Positions 1 through 8,608 of a stretch of DNA of 64,000 nt are shown one piece after another. The notes beneath the pieces were generated by a model that saw only the letters and a program-made list of their open reading frames with translations, had not been told where the DNA came from and did not search any database. The translations under genes and the position numbers were made by a program. The DNA comes from UBA6168 sp964573725. GTDB taxonomy: Bacteria > Bacteroidota > Bacteroidia > Chitinophagales > Saprospiraceae. The number at the start of each line of letters is the position of its first letter. Position 1 is the first letter of the stretch. The DNA lies in contig CAZNLJ010000022.1 in the NCBI GenBank assembly GCA_964573725.1, forward strand, positions 1-64,000, read 5' to 3'.

Positions 1-176
1 ACTTTTTGGAGCAAATATACACATATTGGCTATGCGACAATTTGGTTTGCGCCCCATCTGACTTAACGTTAATTAAGCCCTCCATTTCCATTTCAAAGGT
101 GGTAAACTTAGACGAAAAAACCTACTCGTAACTCACTGACCATCATTACCATTATGTACCATTTTGTAACAAAGCT

Positions 177-211
177 GGGTTGACTTTTTTGGGTTTCTAA
201 AAAGTCAACCC
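177..211. repeat. Perfect 13-bp inverted repeat
   Basis: GGGTTGACTTTTT at 177-189 is exactly complementary to 199-211, with a 9-nt loop. The arms are not GC-rich, so it is a poor match to an intrinsic terminator. A recombinase or replication site is possible but unproven. Confidence 0.7.
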
Positions 212-230
212 GCTAAGCCACCCAACAGGG

Positions 231-316
231 GTACATTTTGGTGCATTTTGGTACACCCGTTTGGGCAAAAAAAATGCCCAAAACGTTGGTTTTGAGCATT
301 TTGGTACATTTTGGTA
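231..316. repeat. Direct repeat pair flanking a hairpin
   Basis: 231-254 and 296-316 are near-identical tandem doublets of CATTTTGGT followed by AC; only single bases differ (gtgc against gtac). Between them lies an imperfect hairpin, CGTTTGGGCA (258-267) pairing with TGCCCAAAACG (275-285), with one bulged base. A related sequence, taccattttgtaac, sits near 157-170. Such short iterated sites beside a tRNA 3' end resemble arm-type sites of tyrosine recombinases; this is inference. Confidence 0.6.
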
Positions 317-327
317 CCCTAGGTATG

Positions 328-414
328 CGGAGAGGGAGGGATTCGAACCCCCGGTACCTTGCGGTACGTCGGTTTTCAAGACCGATGCAATAAACCAGGC
401 TCTGCCACCTCTCC
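328..414 (-). tRNA. tRNA-Ser(UGA)
   Basis: The reverse strand folds as an 87-nt class II tRNA. The 7-bp acceptor GGAGAGG (414-408) pairs with CCTCTCC (335-329), followed by discriminator G at 328. The anticodon loop reads CTTGAAA, giving anticodon UGA. A long variable arm (GTACC/GGTAC) and the GGTTCGAATCC T-arm are present, as expected for tRNA-Ser. CCA is not encoded. A TACTTTTG -7-like element lies about 45 nt upstream. Confidence 0.95.
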
Positions 415-460
415 GGAAAGGAACGGGCCTTGTCGCATCATAAGTAGGCCGCGAACGGCA

Positions 461-468
461 CAAAAGTA
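461..468 (-). promoter_or_regulatory. -7-like element for tRNA-Ser
   Basis: The reverse strand reads TACTTTTG, an exact fit to the Bacteroidota -7 element TAnnTTTG, 47 nt upstream of the tRNA 5' end. No clear -33 TTTG was found at the usual 19-21 nt spacing. Confidence 0.5.
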
Positions 469-559
469 CATGTCGGCGTCGAATTTTGGAAGCCCCTGCC
501 GCAAATTCTGGAAGGGGGCCGTCCCGGTCGGGCGGGATTCCACAGGCATGACGAGACCG

Positions 560-579
560 AAAAAGCCCCTCAGTGGGGC
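560..579 (-). terminator. Short intrinsic terminator overlapping the stop codon
   Basis: On the reverse strand GCCCC (579-575) and GGGGC (569-565) form a 5-bp stem with a 5-nt loop followed by TTTTT (564-560). The stop codon of the barrel gene (570-572) lies in the loop. The stem is short, so strength is uncertain. Confidence 0.45.
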
Positions 580-3428
580 GGCGGGCCACCGTAGGGCGGT
601 CGGCCGCCCTGCCAGCCGGGCATGCCGCCCGGTGCCGGTCCGTTGCCGCTTTGTCCCGATCCGAAATGGCGCAGGTTGTAGGTGAAGGTGAGCATGAAGT
701 AGCGGGTCAGGGCGTTGGTACGGGTATCCTGGATATAGGTCTCCGTCACCGTCCGGCTGATGTTGCGGTTCTGGTTGAGCAGGTCGTTGACGGAAAGGGT
801 GATTTCCCCGCGTTCATTGGCGAAGAGCTTCTTGCCCAGTCCGAGGCTCCACAACCAGAAATCCTGGTTGAAGTCATCGCCGGACAGGCCCGTGTAGCGT
901 TGGTTGGCCAGGTCGGTGCGGAAGACAAAGCCGTCGATGATGATCCAATTGAACCGGAGGCTGGATTGCTGGCTGTAATAGGAAGTGTTGTTGCCGACCT
1001 GCAGGGAATTGCTCACCAGGCTGTAACTGGGCCGCAGGGACAAGGTGAAGTCGACCTGGGTGCTGATGTTGCTGCTCAGGGAGATACCGCCGCCGAAGGC
1101 ATGGGAGCGGGCCACGTTGCGGGCCTCGTTGACCAGTCCCGGCGTGTGGTTCAGGTTATAGCTCAGTTCGAGGTTGAGGTTGGATTTGATTTTCCGGACC
1201 GGGAATCCGTAGGTCAGGAAGGAGCGGAGGCTGTTGTTGCCGTCGAGGTTGACCGGCCGGCTGAGGGAAGCGCCGCGGGGAGCCTCGATTTCATCAAAAA
1301 TGGGGAACCCGGAATTGGGCAGGTAGGTCGATTTACCGATGTAGTCGCGGGTCAGGCTGCCGCCGATCATGGCGAAGAAGACCGTCGACCGCTGGGTATT
1401 GGTCGCCTGGTAGCGCCAGAAGAGGCTGTGCGCGTAGGACTGCCGCAGGTTCGGGTTGCCGATGCTCAGCTGGATGGGATTGCTGTTGTCCAGGACGTTC
1501 TGCAGCTGCTGGATGGCCGGCAGGTTGGTGTTCGTGCGGTAGAACAGCCGCATGTTTTTCGCCCGGCCGTCGATATCCCAGCGGATCATGGCGGAGGGCA
1601 GGAAATTTTGAAAATCCTGTCCGGTCCGCAAGCTGTAGGGATAGGTCTGGTCGTTGGCGAGGGTGGCGTACTGCCAGGCGGCACGGCCGGTCAGGGTCAG
1701 TTTCTCCTTGCGGTAATTGTAGCCGACCGAGGGCCGGTGGGTGAAATAATCGTTGGAGAAGACGTTGCTGAGTTGCTCGTTGAGCAGGTCATAGGCCTGG
1801 GTTCCCTCCAGGTAGTCGTAGGTGGTCTTGTCGGAACTTTCCTCTTGGTAGCTGTACTGGTATTCCAGCAGGACCTGGCTGTTTTCGCCGACCGGTTCCG
1901 TGTAGTTGAGGTTGGCGGAAGCGTTCCAGGTGCGGGCATCCAGCCGGGACAACTGGTCGAGGGTATCCGCGCGGCCCGGTGCAGGGAGCGCGAACTGATT
2001 GAGCGAACGGAGCGTGTTTTCGCCTTTCTTCGGAGCGTATCCGTTGTTGAGACTGAGGGAGGCCGTCCGGCCTTTCTTCCGGAACTTATGTCGCCAGAGC
2101 AGTTCGTTGCTGAAGTTGATACCGGTCTGGTCGGATTGGTAATCGCTGGTGCTGCGATTGAGGATGGCCTCTCGGAGGGCGGTCAAACCGTCGGTGACGA
2201 CCTGGCCGTCGTTGGCCTGGAGGCTGAAGCGGGGGCGCAGCAGCAGGGAGTTGGAAGAGTCGACCTGGTATTCCAGCCGGAGGTTGGCCCGGTGGTTGGT
2301 GTTGTGGGCGACGGAGCGGGAGGACTCGTCATAGACCTGGGCGGGGCCCTCCACGGTGAAGTATTGCTGGCTGAGCCGTTCGAGGGCTTCGTTGCGGCTG
2401 TTGTTGAAAAAATAACTGCCGCTCACCTCTATCTTTTCACCCCATTTATCGGAATAGTTCAGGCCGAGGGCATGGGTGGTGACGATACCGCCGGAGGGGC
2501 TGACCAGGAAATCCCCGCCGCCGCCGAAACCGCCCCGGCCGCCGCGGCCGCCGCGCCGCGACCCGCCGCCGCCCATGACCCCGAGGAGGTCGTCCGCGGA
2601 GAAGTTCTGGATATTGATGTTGTTGGTCAATCCGATCAGGGACACGCGCCGGTTCCCGTCGAAATAATTGATGTTCCCCCCACCCTGCCATTTGTCGTCA
2701 TACCCGTACCCGCCGTAGACCTTGCCGAATTGGCCGGCCCGCATATTGGGTCGGGTGACGATATTGATGGTCTTGGACGTGTTCCCGTCGTTGAAGCCGG
2801 TGAACTGGGCCTGGTCGCTCTGTTGGTCGTAGATCTGGATCTTGTCGATCACCTCCGCCGGCAGGTTTCGCAGGGCGGCCGTCGGGTCGTTGCCGAAGAA
2901 CGGCTTGCCGTCCACCAAAATCTGTCTCACCTCTTCCCCTTGAGCCTGGACCTTGCCACCCTGCACGGAGACCGTGGGCATCTTGCCCACCAGGTCTTCC
3001 GCGCTGGCATCTTTCATAACTTTGAATGCATCGGCATTGAAGGAAGCGGTGTCGCCTTGTTGGGTGGCCGTCAATACCTGTTCTTTCACCTGGACTTCCG
3101 CCAACTGGGTCGTACCGGGCTGCAGGCGCAGCACGCCGAGGTCCGTCATCGGCCGGGTCAGGGTGACTTCCTGGAGGTAATCCTCATAACCCAGGAAGGA
3201 TATCTTGAGTTTGTATCCGCCTTGTTCCAGGTCTTTCCACACGAAGCTGCCGTCCGTTTCCGTGGCGCCCTGGTAGGCATCTTCGCCCCAGGGGTACTGG
3301 AGCACGAGGTGGGCACCCGGCAGCGGGAGGTCCTTTTCATCGACAACCTTCCCTTTGAGTTGCCAGGTCTGCGCACCTGCCGGCAGCGCCAGGGCCGCCA
3401 GCAATCCTATTATCCAGATTTTTCGCAT
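570..3428 (-). CDS. TonB-dependent-receptor-like outer membrane beta-barrel protein
   Basis: The 952-aa protein starts with a signal peptide (about 1-19, ending AGA-Q). A CarboxypepD_reg-like beta-sandwich follows (about 24-105, GKVVDEKDLPLPGAHL), then a plug-like segment (about 120-230, with ILVDGKPFFGNDP), then a long beta-barrel. This is the outer_membrane_beta-barrel_3 / TonB-receptor relative found in many Bacteroidota, which lacks a canonical siderophore signature. A Gly/Arg-rich insert (GGRGGRGGFGGGG, about 285-305) falls in an early barrel loop, and the C-terminus is Gly/Pro-rich. The substrate cannot be read from the sequence. It is the second gene after a small Spy-like protein (83-bp gap) and is probably co-transcribed with it. 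ATG 3426-3428 is chosen because it begins the signal peptide. Confidence 0.82.
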   Translation of the reverse strand: MRKIWIIGLLAALALPAGAQTWQLKGKVVDEKDLPLPGAHLVLQYPWGEDAYQGATETDGSFVWKDLEQGGYKLKISFLGYEDYLQEVTLTRPMTDLGVLRLQPGTTQLAEVQVKEQVLTATQQGDTASFNADAFKVMKDASAEDLVGKMPTVSVQGGKVQAQGEEVRQILVDGKPFFGNDPTAALRNLPAEVIDKIQIYDQQSDQAQFTGFNDGNTSKTINIVTRPNMRAGQFGKVYGGYGYDDKWQGGGNINYFDGNRRVSLIGLTNNINIQNFSADDLLGVMGGGGSRRGGRGGRGGFGGGGDFLVSPSGGIVTTHALGLNYSDKWGEKIEVSGSYFFNNSRNEALERLSQQYFTVEGPAQVYDESSRSVAHNTNHRANLRLEYQVDSSNSLLLRPRFSLQANDGQVVTDGLTALREAILNRSTSDYQSDQTGINFSNELLWRHKFRKKGRTASLSLNNGYAPKKGENTLRSLNQFALPAPGRADTLDQLSRLDARTWNASANLNYTEPVGENSQVLLEYQYSYQEESSDKTTYDYLEGTQAYDLLNEQLSNVFSNDYFTHRPSVGYNYRKEKLTLTGRAAWQYATLANDQTYPYSLRTGQDFQNFLPSAMIRWDIDGRAKNMRLFYRTNTNLPAIQQLQNVLDNSNPIQLSIGNPNLRQSYAHSLFWRYQATNTQRSTVFFAMIGGSLTRDYIGKSTYLPNSGFPIFDEIEAPRGASLSRPVNLDGNNSLRSFLTYGFPVRKIKSNLNLELSYNLNHTPGLVNEARNVARSHAFGGGISLSSNISTQVDFTLSLRPSYSLVSNSLQVGNNTSYYSQQSSLRFNWIIIDGFVFRTDLANQRYTGLSGDDFNQDFWLWSLGLGKKLFANERGEITLSVNDLLNQNRNISRTVTETYIQDTRTNALTRYFMLTFTYNLRHFGSGQSGNGPAPGGMPGWQGGRPPYGGPPPH

Positions 3429-3511
3429 ATGTCGATATCGATGCTTGAAAGCCGGCGGGGTATCCGCTCCAGCCGGTTCGGCGGGCGCCGTCGGGCCGCC
3501 GTTCGGTTACC

Positions 3512-3910
3512 TCATCCGCCCGATTCCTCGGAACGGGTCCCGCCGCCGGGCCGGCGGCCTTGCCCGCGCTGGTTGCGCATTTCCTGTTCCAGGGCTTCAT
3601 ATTGTTGGAACTGCTCGGTGGTCAGGACCTTTTTCAGTTCGCCGTTCTTCTCTTCCCGCAGGGCGACAATGGCCTCGCGGACCGCCTCCCGGTCGCCGGC
3701 CGCAAGCTTCCAGGCGTCCGCCTGTTTGACGGCATAGCGGTCGTTGATGTCCCGCACCTTCTCCAGCTGCTTGCCGGACAGGGACAATTTCTCCTGCATC
3801 AGCAGGGTCTGGCGCTCCGCCCGCTCCGCCGGGTCGCCGGGTTGTGCCGCAACGGCCCAAGGCAGCAGGCAGGCCAGCAATATCAGGGTCCGGACCGAGC
3901 GCCGGCGCAT
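3512..3910 (-). CDS. Small secreted Spy/CpxP-like periplasmic protein
   Basis: The 132-aa protein has an N-terminal signal peptide (MRRRSVRTLILLACLLPWAV, then AAQ). A helical, charged mature part follows, with an LSGKQLEKVRDINDRYA stretch and a later LTTEQFQQYEAL stretch. This two-repeat layout of a helix plus an L-T-x-x-Q-like motif resembles LTXXQ/Spy chaperone-like proteins. The tail is Gly/Arg-rich. An in-frame ATG at 3922 exists, but a -7-like TACCTTCG element ends 3 nt before it, so the start at 3910 is preferred. It precedes the outer-membrane barrel gene and may help it fold; that role is inference. Confidence 0.6.
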   Translation of the reverse strand: MRRRSVRTLILLACLLPWAVAAQPGDPAERAERQTLLMQEKLSLSGKQLEKVRDINDRYAVKQADAWKLAAGDREAVREAIVALREEKNGELKKVLTTEQFQQYEALEQEMRNQRGQGRRPGGGTRSEESGG

Positions 3911-4387
3911 GGTATGTTCCATATCGAAGGTAGTTTGGCAAGTAACGCCCCGCCGACGCAGTTGCGCCGAAGGGGCTTGGATAGCCGGAAGGATTCTGCT
4001 GTAATGACAACGGTGTAAATATGCATCGTCCCTTCCCGACATCCTGCGGATATTCAACGAACCGCTCCTTTTTATCTATCATCCGGCCTTTCCGGCGCCC
4101 CTTGCGGTGCTGCCTTGCGGACAAGAAACAAGCGGTCCGTCGACAGCTTCCGTCTTCCGGCGGTCGGGGACCTGCCTTCCGCTGCGCCCCACCGCTCCCG
4201 GCGACCGATACGAACCGGCATCCGAAATGGACGGATCCGGCGGCAAGTGGGTAATATTTCGGAAAAAACGTATCTTGTCAAGCCTTTGAGGTCAGATGGC
4301 GTCCCGTCGGCCAATCCGCCGTCGGTGGATTGCCCTGGCGGCAGGCCGGCATCGGCCGACTCCTTTTTTCACCAACATTTCAAAACC
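3911..4387. other. Divergent intergenic region, no gene seen
   Basis: This is the upstream region of the leftward Spy-like gene and the rightward DUF5684 gene. It carries TACCTTCG (reverse strand, 3932-3925) for the leftward gene and a weak TATCTTGT (4271-4278) for the rightward one. I see no RNA gene and no convincing short coding region. Confidence 0.5.
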
Positions 4388-4771
4388 ATGGGATTCCTTT
4401 TTGCCATTTTTGTGCTCGGCTTCGCCGTGCTCCTCATCGCCTCAATCTGGCGCGTCTTCGAAAAAGCCGGACAACCCGGTTGGGCCGTCATCGTCCCCAT
4501 CTACAACGTGCTTGTCCTGCTGCGCATCGTCGGCAAGCCCTGGTGGTGGCTGATCCTGATGGTCATCCCTTACATCGGGCTGATCTGGAGCGTCTGGACG
4601 ACCAACCTGCTGTCCAAGAAATTCGGCAAGGACGAGGGCTTCACGGTCGGCCTGATCTTGCTGCCCATTATCTTCTATCCCTTGTTGGGCTTCGGCGATG
4701 CCCAATACCAGGGACGTCGGCCCGGCGAATCGGGCGATTCGGACATCCTCGACGCCGACATGGTCAAATGA
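4388..4771 (+). CDS. DUF5684-type small membrane protein
   Basis: The 127-aa inner-membrane protein has about three transmembrane segments: residues ~2-20, ~30-62 around VPIYNVLVLLRIVGKPWWW, and ~85-105. The signatures AGQPGWAVIVPIYNV, FGKDEGFTVGLILLPI and YPLLGFGDAQY match my memory of the DUF5684 family, which is sometimes annotated as signal-peptidase-like although no catalytic residues are evident. The tail is acidic and hydrophilic. ATG 4388 is chosen because it opens the first hydrophobic segment; upstream in-frame sequence is not protein-like. Function is unknown. Confidence 0.7.
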   Translation: MGFLFAIFVLGFAVLLIASIWRVFEKAGQPGWAVIVPIYNVLVLLRIVGKPWWWLILMVIPYIGLIWSVWTTNLLSKKFGKDEGFTVGLILLPIIFYPLLGFGDAQYQGRRPGESGDSDILDADMVK

Positions 4772-4899
4772 GCCTTTGCCGGCGGGGCAAGGGGCGGACC
4801 GGCGAAAGCCCGGTCCGCTCCGGGCCTCCCGCAGCAACCTGTTCGCCGGACCCGGTGTTGACCATCGCTCCGGCCCATCCACCCAATCCGACACCCTCC

Positions 4900-6663
4900 A
4901 TGAAGTATCTTCCCACTTTCCGACTGCCGCAATTCCTCTGCCTGACGGCCATCCTGGCCACCTTGCTGCCGGCCTGCCGGCCCGAAGCAGGTCCTGCGGA
5001 CGGCACGGCCTTCCGTTTCGTCATCGACATTCCCGACAGCCTGCGGGAGGATGTAGCCCATGGACGGCTCCTCCTCCTGCTTTCCCGGCATGCCGACCGG
5101 GAGCCGCGTTTCGACATCGTCGACGGCCCCGGCAGCCAGCTCGCCTTCGGCAAGAACGTGGAGGACTGGCAGCCTGGACAAGCCCTGGTCTTCGACGGCA
5201 CGGAATTCGGCTATCCCATCGCCGCGATGGCGGATGTTCCGGCCGGCCGGTATCATGTGCAGGCGCTCTTCCACCGGTATGAGACCTTCCAGCTCGCCAC
5301 CGGCCACACCGTCCGCTTGCCGATGGACCGCGGCGAGGGGCAGCAATGGAACCTCGCCCCCGGCAACCTGTACAACGATCCCGTCCCCCTCGATTTCGAC
5401 CCCGCGGTCGCCGGGGAACTCAGCCTTTCCCTCCATCGGAAGATTCCCCCCATCCAGGCGCCGGAGGATACCGAATGGATCCGCCATGTCCGTATCCGGA
5501 GCAAACTGCTGTCCGATTTCTGGGGCAGGGACATGTACCTGGGGGCGCACGTCCTCCTGCCCAAGGATTGGGCGGTCCGCACCGATGTCCGCTACCCCCT
5601 GGCCATCTACCACGGCCATTACCCCCATGATTTCGGCGGCTTCCGCACCACCCCGCCCGATACGACCGTCCCCTGCGAATACAGCGCCCGCTTCCGGCTC
5701 GACTGCTACAACCGGATCCAGCAACAGGAAGCCTACGACTTCTACAAGCGCTGGTCCGGCCCCGATTTCCCGCGGGTACTGGCCGTGGAAATCCAACATC
5801 CGACCCCTTACTACGACGACTCCTACGCCGTGAACTCCGCCGCCCAGGGACCTTACGGGGACGCCATCACCTACGAACTCATTCCCTACATCGAATCCAC
5901 CTTCCGCGGCATCGGGGAAGGTTGGGCCCGCTTCCTGTACGGCGGATCGACAGGCGGCTGGGAAGCGCTCGCCGCCCAGGTCTTCTACCCGGACGAATAC
6001 AACGGCTGCTTCGCCGCCTGCCCGGATCCCATCGATTTCCGCGCCTACACCGTGGTCAACCTCTATGAGGACCGCAACGCCTATTTCCTCGACAGCCCTT
6101 TCAAGCGGACGCCCCGGCCCGGGATGCGTGATTACCTCGGCCATGTCTCCGCCACCCTACAGGAGATGAATTACCGGGAACTTGTGCTCGGCGACCGCAG
6201 CCGGTCCGGCCAACAATGGGACATCTGGGAGGCCACCTATTCCCCCTTGGGGCCGGATGGATATCCGATGCGGATTTGGGACAAGCGGAGCGGCGACATC
6301 GATACCGCCGTCGCCCGCTACTGGCGGGACCACTACGACCTGTCCCATATCCTGCACCGGGATTGGCCCGAAAAAGGGGAACAATGGCGGGGAAAGATCC
6401 GGATTTATTGCGGGGATATGGACAACTACTACCTCAACAACGCCGTCTACCTGGCGGAGGAAAGGCTGGAGGCCACCGAAGCGCCTTATTACGACGGCGA
6501 GGTGGATTACGGCGACCGGGCCGAACATTGCTGGAACGGGGACCCCGGGCAGCCCAACGCCATTTCCCGGCTCCGCTACCATCGGATGTTCATTCCGAAA
6601 TGGGCCCGGGAACTGTCGCGGACGGCTCCCGAGGGGGCCGACCTGAGGAGCTGGCGCTACTGA
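4900..6663 (+). CDS. Esterase-like lipoprotein (alpha/beta hydrolase)
   Basis: The 587-aa protein has a lipoprotein signal peptide (ATLLPAC, Cys near residue 22-25), so it should be anchored in the envelope. A beta-rich N-terminal region of about 180 residues precedes an alpha/beta-hydrolase region with a nucleophile elbow YGGSTGGWEA, in which Ser is the likely nucleophile. A later CGDMDNYYLNNAVY stretch probably carries the acid, and AEHCW a candidate His. The layout resembles putative esterases related to feruloyl or acetyl-xylan esterases, but the substrate is not evident. It converges on the SIS-domain gene, 27 bp away. The ATG at 4900 begins the lipoprotein signal. Confidence 0.68.
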   Translation: MKYLPTFRLPQFLCLTAILATLLPACRPEAGPADGTAFRFVIDIPDSLREDVAHGRLLLLLSRHADREPRFDIVDGPGSQLAFGKNVEDWQPGQALVFDGTEFGYPIAAMADVPAGRYHVQALFHRYETFQLATGHTVRLPMDRGEGQQWNLAPGNLYNDPVPLDFDPAVAGELSLSLHRKIPPIQAPEDTEWIRHVRIRSKLLSDFWGRDMYLGAHVLLPKDWAVRTDVRYPLAIYHGHYPHDFGGFRTTPPDTTVPCEYSARFRLDCYNRIQQQEAYDFYKRWSGPDFPRVLAVEIQHPTPYYDDSYAVNSAAQGPYGDAITYELIPYIESTFRGIGEGWARFLYGGSTGGWEALAAQVFYPDEYNGCFAACPDPIDFRAYTVVNLYEDRNAYFLDSPFKRTPRPGMRDYLGHVSATLQEMNYRELVLGDRSRSGQQWDIWEATYSPLGPDGYPMRIWDKRSGDIDTAVARYWRDHYDLSHILHRDWPEKGEQWRGKIRIYCGDMDNYYLNNAVYLAEERLEATEAPYYDGEVDYGDRAEHCWNGDPGQPNAISRLRYHRMFIPKWARELSRTAPEGADLRSWRY

Positions 6664-6690
6664 TGCCGCCCGCCGGCCGACGGAAAAGGC

Positions 6691-7407
6691 TCAGAGGTGT
6701 TTCACCCGGTTTTCATACCGGGCGTACAATTCCTCGTTGCTGAAACCGTCGATGTTCTGGCTGTAATAGATGGGCAGTTTCACGCCGGCCGCCGCCGCCA
6801 GGGCCATGCCTTCCGTCGCGATCAGGTTGGCGATGAACACCCCGGAGATCGTCGAGGCCGGGCCGGTCAGGTTGCCGGCGATGTGCATCAGTCCGTCGCC
6901 GGAAGGCACCCGGTTGTCGATGACCAGGTCGGCCACGTCCTTGAGTTTCTTCCTGCTCGGATGCCGGGAAGGATAGCGTTCCGATTGTTCCAGGGAGGTG
7001 ACGGCCATGACCCGGAGGCCATGTTCCCGGGCGATCATCGCCATTTCCAGCGGCATGGCGTTCCGGCCGGAATTGGATACGACCAGGATGATGTCCTGCC
7101 GGTCGATCTTGTGCTGGTCCCAGATGATTTGGGCCAGGCCGGGAACCCGTTCGATCTCCGCGCTCCGGCGGGATCCTTCCGCCGTCATGACGATGCTGTC
7201 CAGCATGGCGTTGACGTTCGCCAGTCCGCCGGCACGCACGAACAGCTCCAGCCCGACCATGTGGGAATGGCCGGTGCCGAAGGTATGGACGATCCGGTCG
7301 TGGACGATGGTCTCCGCCACCCATTCCGCCGCCTGCCGCAGCTTCGGCTCCTGGCCCTTGACGATCGCGTCCAGCTGGGCCTTGACTTTTTCCAGGTATG
7401 GGAACAT
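6691..7407 (-). CDS. SIS-domain protein (UPF0309-like phosphosugar binder)
   Basis: The 238-aa cytosolic protein is a single SIS (sugar isomerase) domain. Visible signatures are GTGHSHMVGLELFVRAGG near residue 43 and VSNSGRNAMPLEMA near residue 105, the loops that bind phosphosugars in this fold. Length and order match the UPF0309 / COG4821 family. It is the last gene of a leftward cluster with a GH20 hexosaminidase and a NagX-like transferase, which suggests a role with amino-sugar phosphates (isomerase, etherase or sensor). The exact reaction is not known. A 66-bp gap separates it from the upstream gene. Confidence 0.75.
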   Translation of the reverse strand: MFPYLEKVKAQLDAIVKGQEPKLRQAAEWVAETIVHDRIVHTFGTGHSHMVGLELFVRAGGLANVNAMLDSIVMTAEGSRRSAEIERVPGLAQIIWDQHKIDRQDIILVVSNSGRNAMPLEMAMIAREHGLRVMAVTSLEQSERYPSRHPSRKKLKDVADLVIDNRVPSGDGLMHIAGNLTGPASTISGVFIANLIATEGMALAAAAGVKLPIYYSQNIDGFSNEELYARYENRVKHL

Positions 7408-7473
7408 TCCGAACTGTTTGGGTCGGCAAGCGCATGGACCGGGAGGGCCCGTCCGCCGGCCGGGGACCCTTGG

Positions 7474-8583
7474 TTACAACTTGATGAAAATGCGTTTCTT
7501 ATACAGGAAATAAACCGGTACGAAGACGATGCAGACATACAGCAGTGCATACAGCAGCGAGGCCAAGCGGGGGTCGAGTCCGGCACCGGACAAGCCCTCC
7601 ACCCAGACTGCATTCAAGCCGGGAAAATCCCCGAAATTATTGTAAAACACCGCGGTCAACAAACTGGCCAGGACATAGGCCGTGATCGCATTGGCCCCGA
7701 AAATGAGCCCGGGCCGGGTCCATCGGGTATACCCTTTCACGTCCACCAGCAGGTAGGAGGCCCCGAGGGCCATCATGGCCAGTCCGGACGTGTGCAGGAC
7801 GTAGGAACTGCTCCAGATGGGTTTGTTGTAGGGGAAAAACCAACTCCACACCCCGCCGAGGGCGAACAGCAGGAAGCCGGCGCAGGACAACCAGGCTACC
7901 TTGCGATAGGGATCCTCCACCGCCAGCATCAGCCGGCCCGCCAACATCCCGCTGATGCCGGTTGCGATCGACGGCAGGGTGCTCAGCAGGCCTTCCGGGT
8001 CCCAGGTCTTTTGCCACAGGTAACCCGGCAACAGGATGCCGTCCAGGTAATGGGCCCAGTTCTTCATCGGGGCGGAAAGGTCCGGCGTCCCGATTCCCGG
8101 TACGGGCAGGAAAGCCATGACCACCCAGTACCCCACCAACAGGGATACCCCGACCCGCAGCCAGGTGCGCCAGTCGGTGTAGAGGTACAGCAGGGCACAG
8201 GGCAGGAAGACGAAGGCGATGCGCTGCAGGACCCCCACCCAGCGGATCGAGGTGAAGTCGAAACCGGGGAACAACCACAGGAACAGCCCCACCCCGTAGA
8301 TCTTGAGTGCGCGGCCGACGGCCTTCTTCAGCAATGCCTGCCGGTCGGCCCCCTCGGCCATCCGCTTGTCGTACGCCAGCACGATGGAAACGCCGACGAT
8401 GAAGAGGAAGAACGGGAATATGTAATCCGTCGGTGTCACCCCGTTCCAATCCGCATGCAGCAGCGGCGGAAACACATGGTCCCAGGAGCCCGGGTCGTTG
8501 ACGATGATCATGGCGATGATGGTGAAGCCGCGCAGGGCGTCCAGGGCGACGGAGCGGCGGGCGGTTGTCTTCGGCGTTTCCAT
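7474..8583 (-). CDS. nagX: NagX-like / DUF5009 heparan-glucosaminide N-acetyltransferase family membrane protein
   Basis: This 369-aa polytopic membrane protein has about ten transmembrane helices. The N-terminus RSVALDALRGFTIIAMIIVN, the WNGVTPTDYIFPFFLFIVG stretch and the repeated loops with conserved His/Asp are characteristic of the HGSNAT/NagX (DUF5009, YeiB-related) family. Family members transfer acetyl groups to glucosamine units across membranes, and in bacterial chitin/GlcNAc clusters they are called NagX. It sits between a GH20 hexosaminidase (25-bp gap) and a SIS-domain gene, consistent with hexosamine use. Direct proof of substrate is not available from sequence. Confidence 0.78.
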   Translation of the reverse strand: METPKTTARRSVALDALRGFTIIAMIIVNDPGSWDHVFPPLLHADWNGVTPTDYIFPFFLFIVGVSIVLAYDKRMAEGADRQALLKKAVGRALKIYGVGLFLWLFPGFDFTSIRWVGVLQRIAFVFLPCALLYLYTDWRTWLRVGVSLLVGYWVVMAFLPVPGIGTPDLSAPMKNWAHYLDGILLPGYLWQKTWDPEGLLSTLPSIATGISGMLAGRLMLAVEDPYRKVAWLSCAGFLLFALGGVWSWFFPYNKPIWSSSYVLHTSGLAMMALGASYLLVDVKGYTRWTRPGLIFGANAITAYVLASLLTAVFYNNFGDFPGLNAVWVEGLSGAGLDPRLASLLYALLYVCIVFVPVYFLYKKRIFIKL

Positions 8584-8608
8584 ATTTATGCGATGGTTGG
8601 TGACGGGT

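Larger units (their letters stand above)
1..327. other. AT-rich intergenic edge with inverted and direct repeats
   Basis: No gene is supported here. The base composition is much more AT-rich than the coding DNA to the right. It holds a perfect 13-bp inverted repeat (177-189 with 199-211), a second hairpin (258-267 with 275-285), and two copies of a direct repeat built from CATTTTGGT (231-254 and 296-316). It lies directly beside the 3' end of tRNA-Ser, a common integration target. What lies to the left is outside the window. Confidence 0.6.

Noticed and set aside
2510..2575. GC-rich triplet repeat as a non-coding feature
   Set aside because: It encodes the in-frame Gly/Arg-rich loop of the outer-membrane barrel protein, so it is a coding low-complexity region.
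573..3737. A 1054-aa open frame on the + strand
   Set aside because: It lies opposite the outer-membrane barrel gene and the Spy-like gene. Its composition is the mirror of the real genes (Val/Gly/Ala runs) and it has no domain, so it is a GC-driven shadow.
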